Part shown: in pieces, positions 1-9,213 of the stretch | Layout: each line of letters opens with the position of its first letter | Numbering within the stretch: the first letter of the stretch is position 1 | Assembly (NCBI GenBank): GCA_029975275.1 | Contig: JARKPN010000094.1 | Coordinates: 58,778-122,777, forward strand | Reading direction: 5' to 3' | Length of the DNA stretch: 64,000 nt | Source: Geobacteraceae bacterium | Lineage (GTDB): Bacteria; Desulfobacterota; Desulfuromonadia; Geobacterales; Geobacteraceae | The notes under the pieces: model-generated | What the model was told of the DNA's origin: nothing | What the model saw: only the letters and a program-made list of their open reading frames with translations | Database searches by the model: none | Program-made: the position numbers and the translations under genes

Positions 1-1128
1 CTGGATGCCCTTTACCGTCGGTTTTTCCGCCGTAAACGGGGGGCGGAAGGTGGTTTTCGCGGGGATGACGGTGAACGTGTTGTCATACGAGAAACCGCCG
101 CCCGCCTGTTCCTCCAGGGCCTGGGGCTGCGAGCCAGAATGGCTCGCCTCGATGAGGAGATAGTCGCCATTCAGGCTTTTCGCTTCATGTCCGGTGAGGG
201 TAAACCGGTACCCGGGAATAAGGCGACAGGAGGAACTGCACCCGTGCCCCTGGTTCTGCGTGGCGGTGAGCTGCTCCAGACGGGCTTCGGCGAGTCTCGC
301 CCCTCGCTTCGGGTCAACGTGCAGGGCGGGATACTGGTAGATCTCGAAGCGGGACGGGTTTGTTCCGGTATTCTTTGCCGTCAGGTTGAGGGGCGGGTTC
401 TTGAAGTTGAAGTTGCGGTGGGTGTAAACCCCGGGCCGCTGACGCACCGACAGGGTGAAAGAGTTGATGCTTTCCTTTTCAGGCACCAGCCCGTCATTGG
501 AGTTGACGGTTATGGAAGGCTTTCCCTTGATGGGAACATGGACGGCCGAACTGTCGCTCATCACCAGCACGTGCTTGTCTTTGTAATGCTCAAAGAAGTA
601 GAAGATTCCCTCTTCCTCCAGCAGCCGGGTGATGAAGTTCAGGTCGGTCTCGCCGTATTGGGTGCAGGTCCCGCGCATCCGCTCGCTGTTCTCCAGGGCG
701 AAGCGGTGATAATTTGAATTGATACCCCACTCCTCCAGGACCTCCCGGACAATGTCCTGGACGTTCTTGTCCTGGAAGATGCGGTAGTTCCTACGCAGGC
801 AGAGCTGCTGGAAGGTTGGGACTACTTCGGCGTCATAGAGGTAGAAGCGGCCGTTTCGTCCTGCGTGCTCGAACCGGCGTATGACGCCGTGGAAGTAGCG
901 ATCCTCTCCTTTTTGGCTCCTGTCCTGGTTGACGGCTGTAAGAAGGGCATTCTTTCCTAAAAAGCCGTCTATCGATTTCATCTCCTCCGAAATGCAGCAA
1001 CAGACTTCGACCGAATAGGGAAACGAAATCCATTCATTCGCGGAGAAATTGACTACCGACATTTGTTGACCCATCCCTACGACCTGAAACAGAAGTGAAG
1101 CCGTTGATCCGATATTGGATCTGCTCAT
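1..1128 (-). CDS. vgrG: VgrG, type VI secretion spike protein (C-terminal part outside window)
   Basis: VgrG trimers form the spike at the tip of the type VI secretion tube and carry effectors. Only the first 376 codons are visible; the gene runs off the left edge. The translation reads through the gp27-like region, with the typical stretches DRYFHGVIRRFEHAG, RIFQDKNVQDIVREVL, QYGETDLNFITRLLEEEGIF and RFTLTGHEAKSLNGDYLLI. The start at 1128 (MSRSNIGSTA) was preferred to in-frame ATGs at 1074 and 1062 because only it has a strong AGGAGG nine bases upstream. It is the last visible gene of the minus-strand T6SS unit and sits directly after a candidate effector gene, so that effector is its likely cargo (inference). 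Family assignment is firm. Confidence 0.9.
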   Translation of the reverse strand, partial: MSRSNIGSTASLLFQVVGMGQQMSVVNFSANEWISFPYSVEVCCCISEEMKSIDGFLGKNALLTAVNQDRSQKGEDRYFHGVIRRFEHAGRNGRFYLYDAEVVPTFQQLCLRRNYRIFQDKNVQDIVREVLEEWGINSNYHRFALENSERMRGTCTQYGETDLNFITRLLEEEGIFYFFEHYKDKHVLVMSDSSAVHVPIKGKPSITVNSNDGLVPEKESINSFTLSVRQRPGVYTHRNFNFKNPPLNLTAKNTGTNPSRFEIYQYPALHVDPKRGARLAEARLEQLTATQNQGHGCSSSCRLIPGYRFTLTGHEAKSLNGDYLLIEASHSGSQPQALEEQAGGGFSYDNTFTVIPAKTTFRPPFTAEKPTVKGIQ

Positions 1129-1185
1129 AATAGGGTACCTCCTGTTCATGATATGTGATTCGCTGCCGATATTGGTTCTCCGAGT

Positions 1186-1950
1186 TCAGTCAGAATCGAT
1201 CCTGAGAATCCGATACAGATGTTTGTCAATTTGGCCTGTTTTACGAAGGCTGAACATTCTTTGTATTTCCTTTACCGCTCGCTCTGTCAAACGCTCAAAG
1301 AATCCATGAGTAGGGGTTGAGGGAACATGCCTCTTAAGTGCTTCCTGCGCCTTCTTCACTTCAGGTCCCTTGTCACCCTTCTTTAATGCTTTTTTCTTTT
1401 TCGTGTTGCCGTTAATCGGTTCCAGCACCGGGTTGTTGTTGCCGCCATCTTTATGAAAATCAAGTTCAGGATTGTAATACTCTTTCTTGACACGGCGGAA
1501 GGCCTTGATCTTTCGCTTTATACCGTAGTATATGTTCTTGCCTTCATTGTCTTTTTTTATTTCCTCATCAGTGGTAAAAACACTATTTGTTAATCGGCCT
1601 TTATTGTTTTGACCGCTCATGTGAATGAATGTACCTAGTTTGGTATTTGAATCATAACTAACAACTATTCCGATATGATTTCCAAAATTAATCATATCGC
1701 CAGGATGTGTATCCTTCAAACTTAGGTCGGTAAATTGGTCAGATATTAGATATCTTGAAGCACTTTCACGTGATATATCATAACCTGATTCTTTAAAAAC
1801 ATGGTAAAAATATCCAGAACAGTCAAAACCTATAATAGGCAATTTGTTATACTCTAATCCAGTTTGTTGTCCTGTGTTTTTTCCAGCAACATCAACGCGT
1901 CTAGTATTCTTGTCATCATATCGCAACGCATTTTGAACTATATCACTCAT
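1186..1950 (-). CDS. Candidate T6SS peptidoglycan hydrolase effector (NlpC/P60 plus peptidoglycan-binding domain)
   Basis: A 254-residue protein with an N-terminal NlpC/P60-type cysteine peptidase fold and a C-terminal peptidoglycan-binding domain (about residues 187-250, KGDKGPEVKKAQEAL). The catalytic triad is readable: Cys44 in GFDCSGYFYHVF, His92 in GNHIGIVVSY and His110 in GTFIHMSG. There is no signal peptide, as expected for a protein exported by a contractile injection system. It lies between a candidate immunity gene (2-base gap) and vgrG. NlpC/P60 enzymes usually cut D-Glu-mDAP bonds in the cell wall, and several T6SS amidase effectors use this fold. The gene is more AT-rich than the tss genes, which suggests lateral gain. 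Effector function is inferred from domains and position; a housekeeping hydrolase is the alternative. Confidence 0.75.
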   Translation of the reverse strand: MSDIVQNALRYDDKNTRRVDVAGKNTGQQTGLEYNKLPIIGFDCSGYFYHVFKESGYDISRESASRYLISDQFTDLSLKDTHPGDMINFGNHIGIVVSYDSNTKLGTFIHMSGQNNKGRLTNSVFTTDEEIKKDNEGKNIYYGIKRKIKAFRRVKKEYYNPELDFHKDGGNNNPVLEPINGNTKKKKALKKGDKGPEVKKAQEALKRHVPSTPTHGFFERLTERAVKEIQRMFSLRKTGQIDKHLYRILRIDSD

Positions 1951-1952
1951 AG

Positions 1953-2864
1953 TTAATTATCCTCAGCAGTCTCGAGTACTTTCAAAATATGTTTTGTGTG
2001 CCTTAGGCGATCCAAATTTATCCGACATCTCTCGTTTTTATTTTCTTCCAAATCAAAAGTATTATCATTATTTAGATTTCCATCACAAATATCTTTTCTT
2101 TTTTCAAATGTTTTCAACATTTCTCTATATATTTCAATTTCATTATCAACATAGCTCATTTCTACTGGAATTGAATCCTTGGATATCAACCAGTTACCTC
2201 CTTTCTTAACAACTCTAATTTCAAACACCCATATTCTTTTATTTTTAGGTACGATATAAACATTCGGTTTTTTTTCTAATATTTCTACTGCGACCTGACC
2301 ATTGTCAAATGCATAATTTATGAACGCGATAGAATCAGACAAATTAAACCGTGAAAAAATTTTTGTATTATCATCAAAAATACTAACAACATTAGCCCTC
2401 CAGTCGCAGTAATTTAACTGTTTATTCCTATAATTTTGAACAGGATTGCTATTTTTTGGCGTGCACCCAATTAACCTAATTGCACTAACCTCTAGTTTCA
2501 ATTTAACAATGGCTTCTTTTGGCGATACATTACTTTTACCAGCAATATTATATGATTTAATTAACAAGCATTGACTGCTGTCTGATACAGTTCCACTCTC
2601 AGTTAGAGCCCAATATAACGGTAAACGTTCACTATCTTCTCTACTTGCATCTTTGCCGAGATCAGCAAGCTCTATAAAGTTGATAACAACATACTCAGGT
2701 GACTTCGATGAATATTTTTTATAATATTTGCTGAAATTATATTTATATATATTAGCTGCACAGCCTTCTTTTGGACTAACTGTCAAAATAGTTAAAATAA
2801 TACATACAATAATTAAGATATAGCATGACATAACATAGATAGTATTTTGACTATTTTTTATCAT
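1953..2864 (-). CDS. Candidate periplasmic immunity protein for the NlpC/P60 effector
   Basis: A 303-residue protein I do not recognise by family. The N-terminus (residues 10-30, YVMSCYILIIVCIILTILTV) is a signal peptide or anchor, with a plausible cleavage site after KEGCAA at about residue 37. The rest is a lysine- and asparagine-rich soluble domain. A periplasmic location is what an immunity protein against a cell-wall hydrolase needs. The gene is very AT-rich: bases 2701-2760 contain 12 G+C of 60, against 34 of 60 at 7741-7800 in tssK. It has a good ribosome site (AGGAGA, 9 bases before the ATG) and ends 2 bases before the effector start, so the two should be translated together. Immunity function is an inference from position and export signal only. 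Confidence 0.5.
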   Translation of the reverse strand: MIKNSQNTIYVMSCYILIIVCIILTILTVSPKEGCAANIYKYNFSKYYKKYSSKSPEYVVINFIELADLGKDASREDSERLPLYWALTESGTVSDSSQCLLIKSYNIAGKSNVSPKEAIVKLKLEVSAIRLIGCTPKNSNPVQNYRNKQLNYCDWRANVVSIFDDNTKIFSRFNLSDSIAFINYAFDNGQVAVEILEKKPNVYIVPKNKRIWVFEIRVVKKGGNWLISKDSIPVEMSYVDNEIEIYREMLKTFEKRKDICDGNLNNDNTFDLEENKNERCRINLDRLRHTKHILKVLETAEDN

Positions 2865-2900
2865 GTTAATGTTTCTCCTTAGTCACTATGTAACGCGTAT

Positions 2901-5657
2901 TCACACCACCGGCCTTCTCCCCATCTTTGCCGTCCACACATACTCCGCGTCACCACGGACATCTTTAACAACCAATCTGGAGAAGTACGCCTCGGAAACA
3001 AACCCTCTCAGGAAATGGTCGAGCACCCCGCCGAACAGATACATGTCGCCTGGAGAACCGTAACATTCGGAATCCAGCGTTATTCTGATGTCCCACCCCC
3101 GTTTCATCACCTGCCTTACGAGCCTGTCGCAGGCCTTGATCCTGAAATCCCTTATCCCTTCGATACGCCTTTCGTTCCGCTCAGCCGTCGCATGACCCTG
3201 ACCGTCTGAAACATACAGGAGCCTCAGTGCGGAACGGAGGCTTCCTGCCGTGAGCAGCCTGAGGTTGATGAACTGCATTCCGAACAGCCTCCAGAGCCGG
3301 TTGTCCCCAAGGGTGTCGAACAGGGGGCGGGTAACCGGCTTACAGTTCGTGAATGTGGCGAAGCTGAGGGAAGTTTCCGCATGTTCACGGATGTCCCCGA
3401 TACCGAGACTGGCAGGCAGCGTTCCGTTTGTGCATTTAAGCTCCGCGGAAACGGATTTGATGTGCCGTGGATCCGGTTTCGGCGGCAGTTTCACCGAGAT
3501 TGCCGTTTCATACCCCTCCCGGAGCAATGATTCGTGCCGTATTTCAAGATACGCAGGATTTGCATCCGGTATGGAGCCGGACGATCTGAGCAGGACCCTT
3601 TCAACTGAACCTTCGGTGATTCCCGTCACCTTTTCGATAGAGTAGACCTCATAGTGTTCAGGGTTGCTTCCCTCGGGGACGAGCGAGTATTCGGCGTCCT
3701 CTTCCCCGAGGATTACGGGCCTGGCCCGATGGGGGAACACGTTCACAGCCGGCGTGGCAAAGAGAGTGAAATCGTCCTTTGTGACCCCTTCCAGGGGAAA
3801 CGGCGGGCGTTCGAGCTCGAACCTGACCTCGAAGTGTTTTCCCTCTCGCCGCTCACGCCAGTTGTCCCATCCCGTGAGGTCGAGGAACAGGAACTTTTCG
3901 GGAAGAACCGAGTGTTCACGAATGCAGTGGAGGCTGACCGCGCCCCTTGTCGGGGACGGAAACAGCCTCTCCCAGTCCCCGAAGCCGACCGGCTTCAGGC
4001 TGGCCGGCTCGAGCACGGTTGGTACGTCCCCTTCAGTCGGGATGATGATGATCCTCCTCAGGTAGCGCGTCAGAAACAGAGAAAGGTCAGCCGCTTTGCC
4101 GAATTCACCCGACAGGAAGATGCGTACTCGTTCCGGCCGCCAGTCGGCAAGCCGCATCCCGTTCAGCTCCATGGTGAGTACTATCATTGCCGGCTTGCCG
4201 GGCGGCCGGACATACGAAGAGTCTATCAGCGTGAGGGGATGGAGCTCCACCGGGTAGACGGTGGTGAACCGGCAGGAGGTTTCTTCGACCGGAACCGAGG
4301 CTACCTCGGTTCCGGCTGGAATTATGTGGGTCCCTGTGCAGTTTTGCCTGGGTATAAAGGCGATGACGGTGGTGGCCGGGACGGGGGAGATCTCCTGGGG
4401 CCGGGTGTTGCGCATGACCTCGTGGATGATCTCGGGCAGGTCGTCGTCCAGCTTCAGTTGAAGAAGGGCGCAGAGAAAGGCCGAGCCCTCCAGTAACCTT
4501 TCCACGCCTGCGTCGGCCATGGGTCCGGCCACCAGGGGCTCCAGCTCCGGGTGTTCCCGGCCGAACCGGGCGGCCAGGTCCCTGAAGCGCGCCAGCTCCC
4601 TTTTGAAATATTCGACCAGGCCTGATTCACCTTCGGTGGAAGAATCGAATTCGGGGTCCTGGAGGCCGGTTGCCATGGACAGCATGGGGAGCGGGAACAG
4701 AACGCTGGTCTCAGGCATGACGCTGTCGAATACGAAGACGTTGTAGTCGAGCCTGAAGCCGGGGTCGTCCAGAACAAAGGGCCTGGCCTCCCCCTCGGCC
4801 AAGACCAGCTCCAGCTCCAATACCAGGGGATGGGGGAGGTACAGATGGACCAGGAGGTTAAGCAGGTTGTAGAGGGGGGTGCCGGGAAGGAGGCTGTTGT
4901 ACTGCTCCCAGGTGAGAGGGCCTGCCCTGACGACCAGCTTTCCCGTCCAGTCTTCCACGTCGGGTCCCAGCACGGCGTCCACGTCCAGGATGCAGTTGGC
5001 CTCATCGAGCCGCATCTGCTGGTCCTCGGGGATGGGGACGACCCTCCGAACGCACTGGATGATCTCGATGGCGTCTATCCCAAGCGTATCCTTCAGGATG
5101 GCCTCCAGGGCCGAGACCGGGCGGGTCAATCTGGCGAACAGGCTGCCGTAGCGGAGGAAGGGAAAGGAGTCCGGGACGAGGTCGGCAATTTCCCTTTCCC
5201 CCATGCCGGGCAGGCACCAAGCCCGTTGCAGCTCGGCCGGGTCCCCCTCCTCCACGAGACGGATGAGGGTGCGGTACTTGCTCCAGCATTGGGCATAGAG
5301 GCAATAGAGCCGCTGGTGGATGATGTCGAGAAAACCCCTGATGACGGAGCGGTCGTTGGATGCCTCGTCCAGAAGCTCCTCGGTCAGGAAGGTGGCCAGG
5401 GGCGAGTCGACCCCGTACACCCCACCGAAGGTGGTGGTGACCAGGAGTTCGTCACCGCTCATTTCGACCCTTGCCACGTCGGCCGCCGGAAAGGCAAGGG
5501 AAAGCTCCGGCCGGATGCGGATAAGGCTCCGCTCCAGGGCGTCGGGTCCCAGCCAGGCGAGCATAAGTCGCAGAACCTGGACGAAGGAGTACCTGTGACC
5601 CTGCGTCAGTATGTCGCCGGTTAAAGGAGTGATTTCCGGCCAAGCCTCGGCGGCCAT
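2901..5657 (-). CDS. TssG-TssF fusion, T6SS baseplate protein
   Basis: One 918-residue reading frame holds two baseplate proteins normally made separately. Residues 1 to about 340 match TssG (YSFVQVLRLMLAWLGPDALE, ..RVEMSGDELLVTTTFGG.., ending in LVLELELVLAEGEARPFVL). From about residue 346 a complete TssF follows (VEYFKRELARFRDLAA, VERLLEGSAFLCALLQLKLD, FATPAVNVFPH, GDMYLFGGVLDHFL). Both parts are near usual family length, so this is a true fusion and not a remnant. The frame is open upstream to 5852, but the start at 5657 has AGGAGG and overlaps the end of the upstream tssF by 37 bases. In known baseplates one TssG and two TssF form each wedge, so the fusion plus the separate TssF could give an asymmetric wedge (inference). 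Confidence 0.9.
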   Translation of the reverse strand: MAAEAWPEITPLTGDILTQGHRYSFVQVLRLMLAWLGPDALERSLIRIRPELSLAFPAADVARVEMSGDELLVTTTFGGVYGVDSPLATFLTEELLDEASNDRSVIRGFLDIIHQRLYCLYAQCWSKYRTLIRLVEEGDPAELQRAWCLPGMGEREIADLVPDSFPFLRYGSLFARLTRPVSALEAILKDTLGIDAIEIIQCVRRVVPIPEDQQMRLDEANCILDVDAVLGPDVEDWTGKLVVRAGPLTWEQYNSLLPGTPLYNLLNLLVHLYLPHPLVLELELVLAEGEARPFVLDDPGFRLDYNVFVFDSVMPETSVLFPLPMLSMATGLQDPEFDSSTEGESGLVEYFKRELARFRDLAARFGREHPELEPLVAGPMADAGVERLLEGSAFLCALLQLKLDDDLPEIIHEVMRNTRPQEISPVPATTVIAFIPRQNCTGTHIIPAGTEVASVPVEETSCRFTTVYPVELHPLTLIDSSYVRPPGKPAMIVLTMELNGMRLADWRPERVRIFLSGEFGKAADLSLFLTRYLRRIIIIPTEGDVPTVLEPASLKPVGFGDWERLFPSPTRGAVSLHCIREHSVLPEKFLFLDLTGWDNWRERREGKHFEVRFELERPPFPLEGVTKDDFTLFATPAVNVFPHRARPVILGEEDAEYSLVPEGSNPEHYEVYSIEKVTGITEGSVERVLLRSSGSIPDANPAYLEIRHESLLREGYETAISVKLPPKPDPRHIKSVSAELKCTNGTLPASLGIGDIREHAETSLSFATFTNCKPVTRPLFDTLGDNRLWRLFGMQFINLRLLTAGSLRSALRLLYVSDGQGHATAERNERRIEGIRDFRIKACDRLVRQVMKRGWDIRITLDSECYGSPGDMYLFGGVLDHFLRGFVSEAYFSRLVVKDVRGDAEYVWTAKMGRRPVV

Positions 5658-7336
5658 CGATAACCTCCTCCTTTCAGGGTTTCTTCGATGCTCAGAAGGG
5701 TAAAGACGTTGGGATCGGCCCAGTGGGCCAGGAAGCGGTCTAAAACGCAGCCGAACAGGTACAGGTCGCCCAGCCCTCCGAAGTGGTCCCCGCGGGCCTT
5801 GACGCGGATTTCCCTTCCGTTCAGGAGCTTTCCGCTTACCCACCGTTCGCATGGCGCATAGGTAACTTCCTCTATCCCGGCGATCCGCTTTCTGTTTGCC
5901 GCCGACCTGGAAAAGACGTACAGCTCCATGAGCGAGCGAAGATTACCGGCATCAGCCAGGGTCAGGCCGTTGAGGTACAGATGGGTCGTGAGTCTCCTCG
6001 CCAGGTCCGGTTCCAGGGGAGGGAAGCTCCCCGGCGTGACCGGTATGATGTTGCGGACCGACAGGTTGTCCGGAAAGCCGGGCGGCAGCATGGAGAGATC
6101 GCCGATTCGGAGCCTCTCGGGAAGCGTGCCGTTGGAACAGGTCAGTCGGACCGACAGGGTCTCTTCTTCCGGCAAGGCGTTTCCCCGGGGGAGCCCCACC
6201 GAGAGGTGGAGATCGAAGCCGGCGTGGAGCGGAGACTTCCGGGGGCCGGCATAATAAACCGGCTGGTCCGGGTCGGACGGACGGAACAGGTCGAACGGCG
6301 CGTAGCTCCGTTCCCGGCCGGTGCTCCGGATGAAACCGGATACGCTCTCCACGGAGTAGATCTGGTAATGGGAAGGGTCCGGCGCCGACGGCCGCAGCAG
6401 ACAGGTTGACGAACGGTGGTCGAGGATTACGGGATCGGCTTCATGGGGGAAGAGGTTGACTGCCGGAGTAGCGAACAGGGCGAAATTCTCACGCCTGATG
6501 TTGTTTGGGGTGAAGGGAGGATTGTCCAGCTCGAAACTGACAACGAACCGGGTCCCGTCACCCCGGTCTTCCCACCGCTCCAAGCCGCACAGGTCGAAGG
6601 CCGGAAATTTCACGGGAAAGGCGAAATATTCCTGAAGCAACCGGTATCCCGGAAATGCGTTGGGAGGATACGGCAGCAGAGATCCTTTCGATTCGAGGCC
6701 GACGGGCTGCAATGAGTCGGGGGGAAGAACAACCCGGGAACCGCCCTGTTCCGGTGTTACGACGATGCACCGCACATGACGGCTGCAGACCATGAAGAGA
6801 TCGGTGGCTGAAACGTAATCACCGGTGACATGGATGCGCAAGTTTCCGGGACGCCATTGGGACAGGGCAATGCCTGTCGACTCCAGGGAAAGCCTGATTG
6901 CGGACTTCCTGCCCCCTTCCCGGGAGAGCGAGACATCGGTCAGCCGCAACGGGTGAACCTCGACGTCCCAGGCAGTGGAGAACCTGCAGGAAGTCCCGTC
7001 CAGCGGAATCGAAGAAAGCTGCGTCCCCATCGGGACGACGCAGGTCTCCGCGGCCGACGGATCCAGGCTGAAGGCGACTATCGTGGCGGCAGGGAACGGG
7101 AGCGGATAGTGCGGGAACAGGCGCTGGAGGAGCTCGTTTACCATCTCCGGAAAATCGCTTTCCAGTTTCTCCCGCAACAGGGCGATCTTGTAAGCGACAC
7201 CTTCCAGGAGCCGCTCCGCGTCCGGATCGGCCGTGGGCCTGCCGAGCATCGGCGCCAGTGTCGGCCATGCATCCGCGAATTGCGCTGCCAACTCCCTCAG
7301 TCTCAACAGCTCCTTCTGATAGTGACGGCCGGACAT
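5621..7336 (-). CDS. tssF: TssF, T6SS baseplate protein (stand-alone copy)
   Basis: A 571-residue TssF, which together with TssG, TssK and TssE builds the type VI baseplate on which the sheath assembles. Family signatures include YQKELLRLRELAAQFAD, DAERLLEGVAYKIALLREKLE, SDFPEMVNELLQRLFPHYPLP, FALFATPAVNLFPHEADP and GDLYLFGCVLDRFL. It is clearly a paralogue of the TssF half of the next gene; for example TSCRFSTAWDVEVHPLRLTD here aligns with TSCRFTTVYPVELHPLTLID there. Start at 7336 is supported by AAGGG six bases upstream. It lies 12 bases after tssK and its end overlaps the start of the tssG-tssF fusion, so the three genes form one translational block. Confidence 0.93.
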   Translation of the reverse strand: MSGRHYQKELLRLRELAAQFADAWPTLAPMLGRPTADPDAERLLEGVAYKIALLREKLESDFPEMVNELLQRLFPHYPLPFPAATIVAFSLDPSAAETCVVPMGTQLSSIPLDGTSCRFSTAWDVEVHPLRLTDVSLSREGGRKSAIRLSLESTGIALSQWRPGNLRIHVTGDYVSATDLFMVCSRHVRCIVVTPEQGGSRVVLPPDSLQPVGLESKGSLLPYPPNAFPGYRLLQEYFAFPVKFPAFDLCGLERWEDRGDGTRFVVSFELDNPPFTPNNIRRENFALFATPAVNLFPHEADPVILDHRSSTCLLRPSAPDPSHYQIYSVESVSGFIRSTGRERSYAPFDLFRPSDPDQPVYYAGPRKSPLHAGFDLHLSVGLPRGNALPEEETLSVRLTCSNGTLPERLRIGDLSMLPPGFPDNLSVRNIIPVTPGSFPPLEPDLARRLTTHLYLNGLTLADAGNLRSLMELYVFSRSAANRKRIAGIEEVTYAPCERWVSGKLLNGREIRVKARGDHFGGLGDLYLFGCVLDRFLAHWADPNVFTLLSIEETLKGGGYRWPPRLGRKSLL

Positions 7337-7348
7337 GGCTTGCCCTTT

Positions 7349-8743
7349 TTATCTCCCAACCACCATCAGTTCGATGTCGGTGTCTTCGGGAGCGTTGTTC
7401 CAGTAGAGCGCCAAGGAACGGTTCCTTTCCACCGACAGCCACTGGTCATCGTGATGGTTTATGGTGAAGTAGAAGGTGTTCGACCGGCGGGGAAGCTCCT
7501 GGGGCGGGACCTGCAGGTATTCCAGGGCGATGCCCGGAAGGGCCTGGGTGACCAGCATGTGCAGATGCTCTTTGGAGCTCAGTTTCGCCATGCCTTCGAT
7601 GGTCGGGAGCACGACCTTGGGGTCCGCATCGGCCTTGACCGCCAGGTAGTAGCGGTTGCGCCCCTCGAAGACGGCGGGCTTCAGCTCCGCCGCGAAGAAC
7701 GTTCCGTCATGGACCAAGCGAATCACGTATTCCGGACCGGCGGTTATCTGGTCGATGAGGTGGGAGATCATGTCCTGGGCCGCTGAAAAGCATCCCCAGA
7801 TATCGTGGTGGTCGTAGTCGGGGACAGAGGTAATCGCATCCCTGTACTTCATCTCTCCCAGAACGCTCACCTCCTCGGAAAAGGTGGTCAGCTCGCCGAT
7901 GAGCTGTCTCAGGACACCGAAGATCACCCACGGATGGGCCTGTTCCGCCTTCGTGTAATGGAAAAGCAGCGGGACGTAACGGTTGATGGACCTGAGCGCC
8001 AGGAAATAGACCATGTCCCTGGAGCCGAATTCCGCGGTCTGGACTCCGCGCCTGCTCTTGTGTTCTTCCAACTGGTATGCACGGGCGGTAACCTGGTCCC
8101 GGATCTCGTTGACGAGCTTCTTCAGGGTGCCAGAGGCGGTAAAGGAAAGACTGGGGGGTATGAAATCGCGTGACAACCTTATCTCGGAGCCGAACTTCTC
8201 CAATCGTGCGATGGGAATGAACTGGCAGTCACCTTTTTCATGGCGTTCGCTCTCCCAGAATATCTGCGGGGCGAAATGGAGCTTTTTTATCCACCCCTCG
8301 GGTCCGCCGCCGTGCAGGTCCCGCGCCTCCTCCGGGTCGGCGGCAGAGATGAACCTGGTGGGCACGGCCGACGTGTTCGTCAGCGACGGAAGCACGGTGA
8401 CGTTCGCACCCGCTTCGTTCCAGTTCCTGATGCCGAGATAGACGGAGAAAGGTTTGCCGTCCTCGCACCAGTCCGCCTTGAACGAACGTGGATTCACGAG
8501 GGCGTTGCCGGGGAGGGAGACATGGGTGCCGTCGCGGAATACAAAATCTCCCTTGAGGAGGCTGAAAATCCCGGTCCTGAGGGCGCCTTCGTCGATCTCC
8601 ATGTCCCATACTCCCCAGAAGTAAGGAACAATGAACTGCTGATAGGGTATGAGAAGACTCTGGTAAGCCCGGTCGTGGTGCTGCAGGTGCAGTGCGCGAA
8701 AAGCTATCCCCTGATGCCAGAAAAGAGGTCGTGCAATGTGCAT
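7349..8743 (-). CDS. tssK: TssK, T6SS baseplate-to-membrane-complex connector
   Basis: TssK trimers link the baseplate wedges to the TssJLM membrane complex. The 464-residue product begins MHIARPLFWHQGIAFRALHL, a typical TssK start, and keeps the family shoulder and head regions (VPYFWGVWDMEID, RDLHGGGPEGWIKKLHFAPQ, ..LPRRSNTFYFTINH near the end). The open frame extends to 8839 but the extra residues do not look like TssK, whereas the ATG at 8743 has GAGG seven bases upstream. It is the first gene of the visible T6SS transcription unit, with a possible sigma-54 site just upstream. The other core genes (tssB, tssC, tssE, tssH, tssJ, tssL, tssM) are not in the window and probably lie to the left. 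Confidence 0.93.
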   Translation of the reverse strand: MHIARPLFWHQGIAFRALHLQHHDRAYQSLLIPYQQFIVPYFWGVWDMEIDEGALRTGIFSLLKGDFVFRDGTHVSLPGNALVNPRSFKADWCEDGKPFSVYLGIRNWNEAGANVTVLPSLTNTSAVPTRFISAADPEEARDLHGGGPEGWIKKLHFAPQIFWESERHEKGDCQFIPIARLEKFGSEIRLSRDFIPPSLSFTASGTLKKLVNEIRDQVTARAYQLEEHKSRRGVQTAEFGSRDMVYFLALRSINRYVPLLFHYTKAEQAHPWVIFGVLRQLIGELTTFSEEVSVLGEMKYRDAITSVPDYDHHDIWGCFSAAQDMISHLIDQITAGPEYVIRLVHDGTFFAAELKPAVFEGRNRYYLAVKADADPKVVLPTIEGMAKLSSKEHLHMLVTQALPGIALEYLQVPPQELPRRSNTFYFTINHHDDQWLSVERNRSLALYWNNAPEDTDIELMVVGR

Positions 8744-8787
8744 GCTGTTTCCTCGCCTGTGGCGCCCAGCCGGTGCTGCATGACATG

Positions 8788-8802
8788 GCGCGGTTTGTGC
8801 CA
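8788..8802 (-). promoter_or_regulatory. Possible sigma-54 promoter of tssK operon
   Basis: On the minus strand the sequence TGGCACAAACCGCGC has the GG and GC dinucleotides at the -24/-12 spacing of sigma-54 promoters. The -24 block TGGCAC is perfect; the -12 block is weaker (GCGC instead of TTGC). The predicted transcript would start about 33 bases before the tssK ATG. The upstream 80 bases are very AT-rich and could bind IHF. Some T6SS clusters are sigma-54 controlled, so the location makes sense, but a sigma-70 site (TTGACA on the minus strand near 8853) is an alternative. Confidence 0.35.
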
Positions 8803-9213
8803 ATAATATTAAAATTTTAATAATATTTTTTAGAAACATTAAATATCATCATTAAAATATTGTGTCAATCCAAATAATGACAACGGTATTCTCTCGGCTA
8901 TTTTGCCTTGGCTCCTGCCCGAAACGTTACTGGCCTCACCTTGGCAGGAAGTGCCTTGCGGATTTCAGGAAAATAGTGGAATGAACGATTGAGCTATTAA
9001 GGGAGAGAAGATTCCGGTATCCGGGGATGGCGGATAAAGACGGTGAGGGTGGCCAAGAGATTGGATGCACCTTCAAATCGTGTCGGGTCAATCGCGAAAG
9101 GGGGAGATTGTCATTCTAAATTATAAGGAGGCTGGAAAACCGGTTTCTCTACGTGCCGTTCAAATGGGCATGGAAACGCGGGAACTTCCCGGGAATGATT
9201 GCGGTTTCCAACA
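8803..9213. other. Intergenic region, no gene seen
   Basis: This stretch separates tssK from rsmI. Its first part (8803-8880) is strongly AT-rich with a 14-base palindrome (ATTAAAATTTTAAT) and is probably the upstream control region of tssK. The remainder (8880-9213) carries no convincing reading frame, RNA or terminator. Confidence 0.5.

Noticed and set aside
139..717. Plus-strand frame at the left edge
   Set aside because: The minus strand here encodes VgrG with clear motifs; the plus frame is its shadow.
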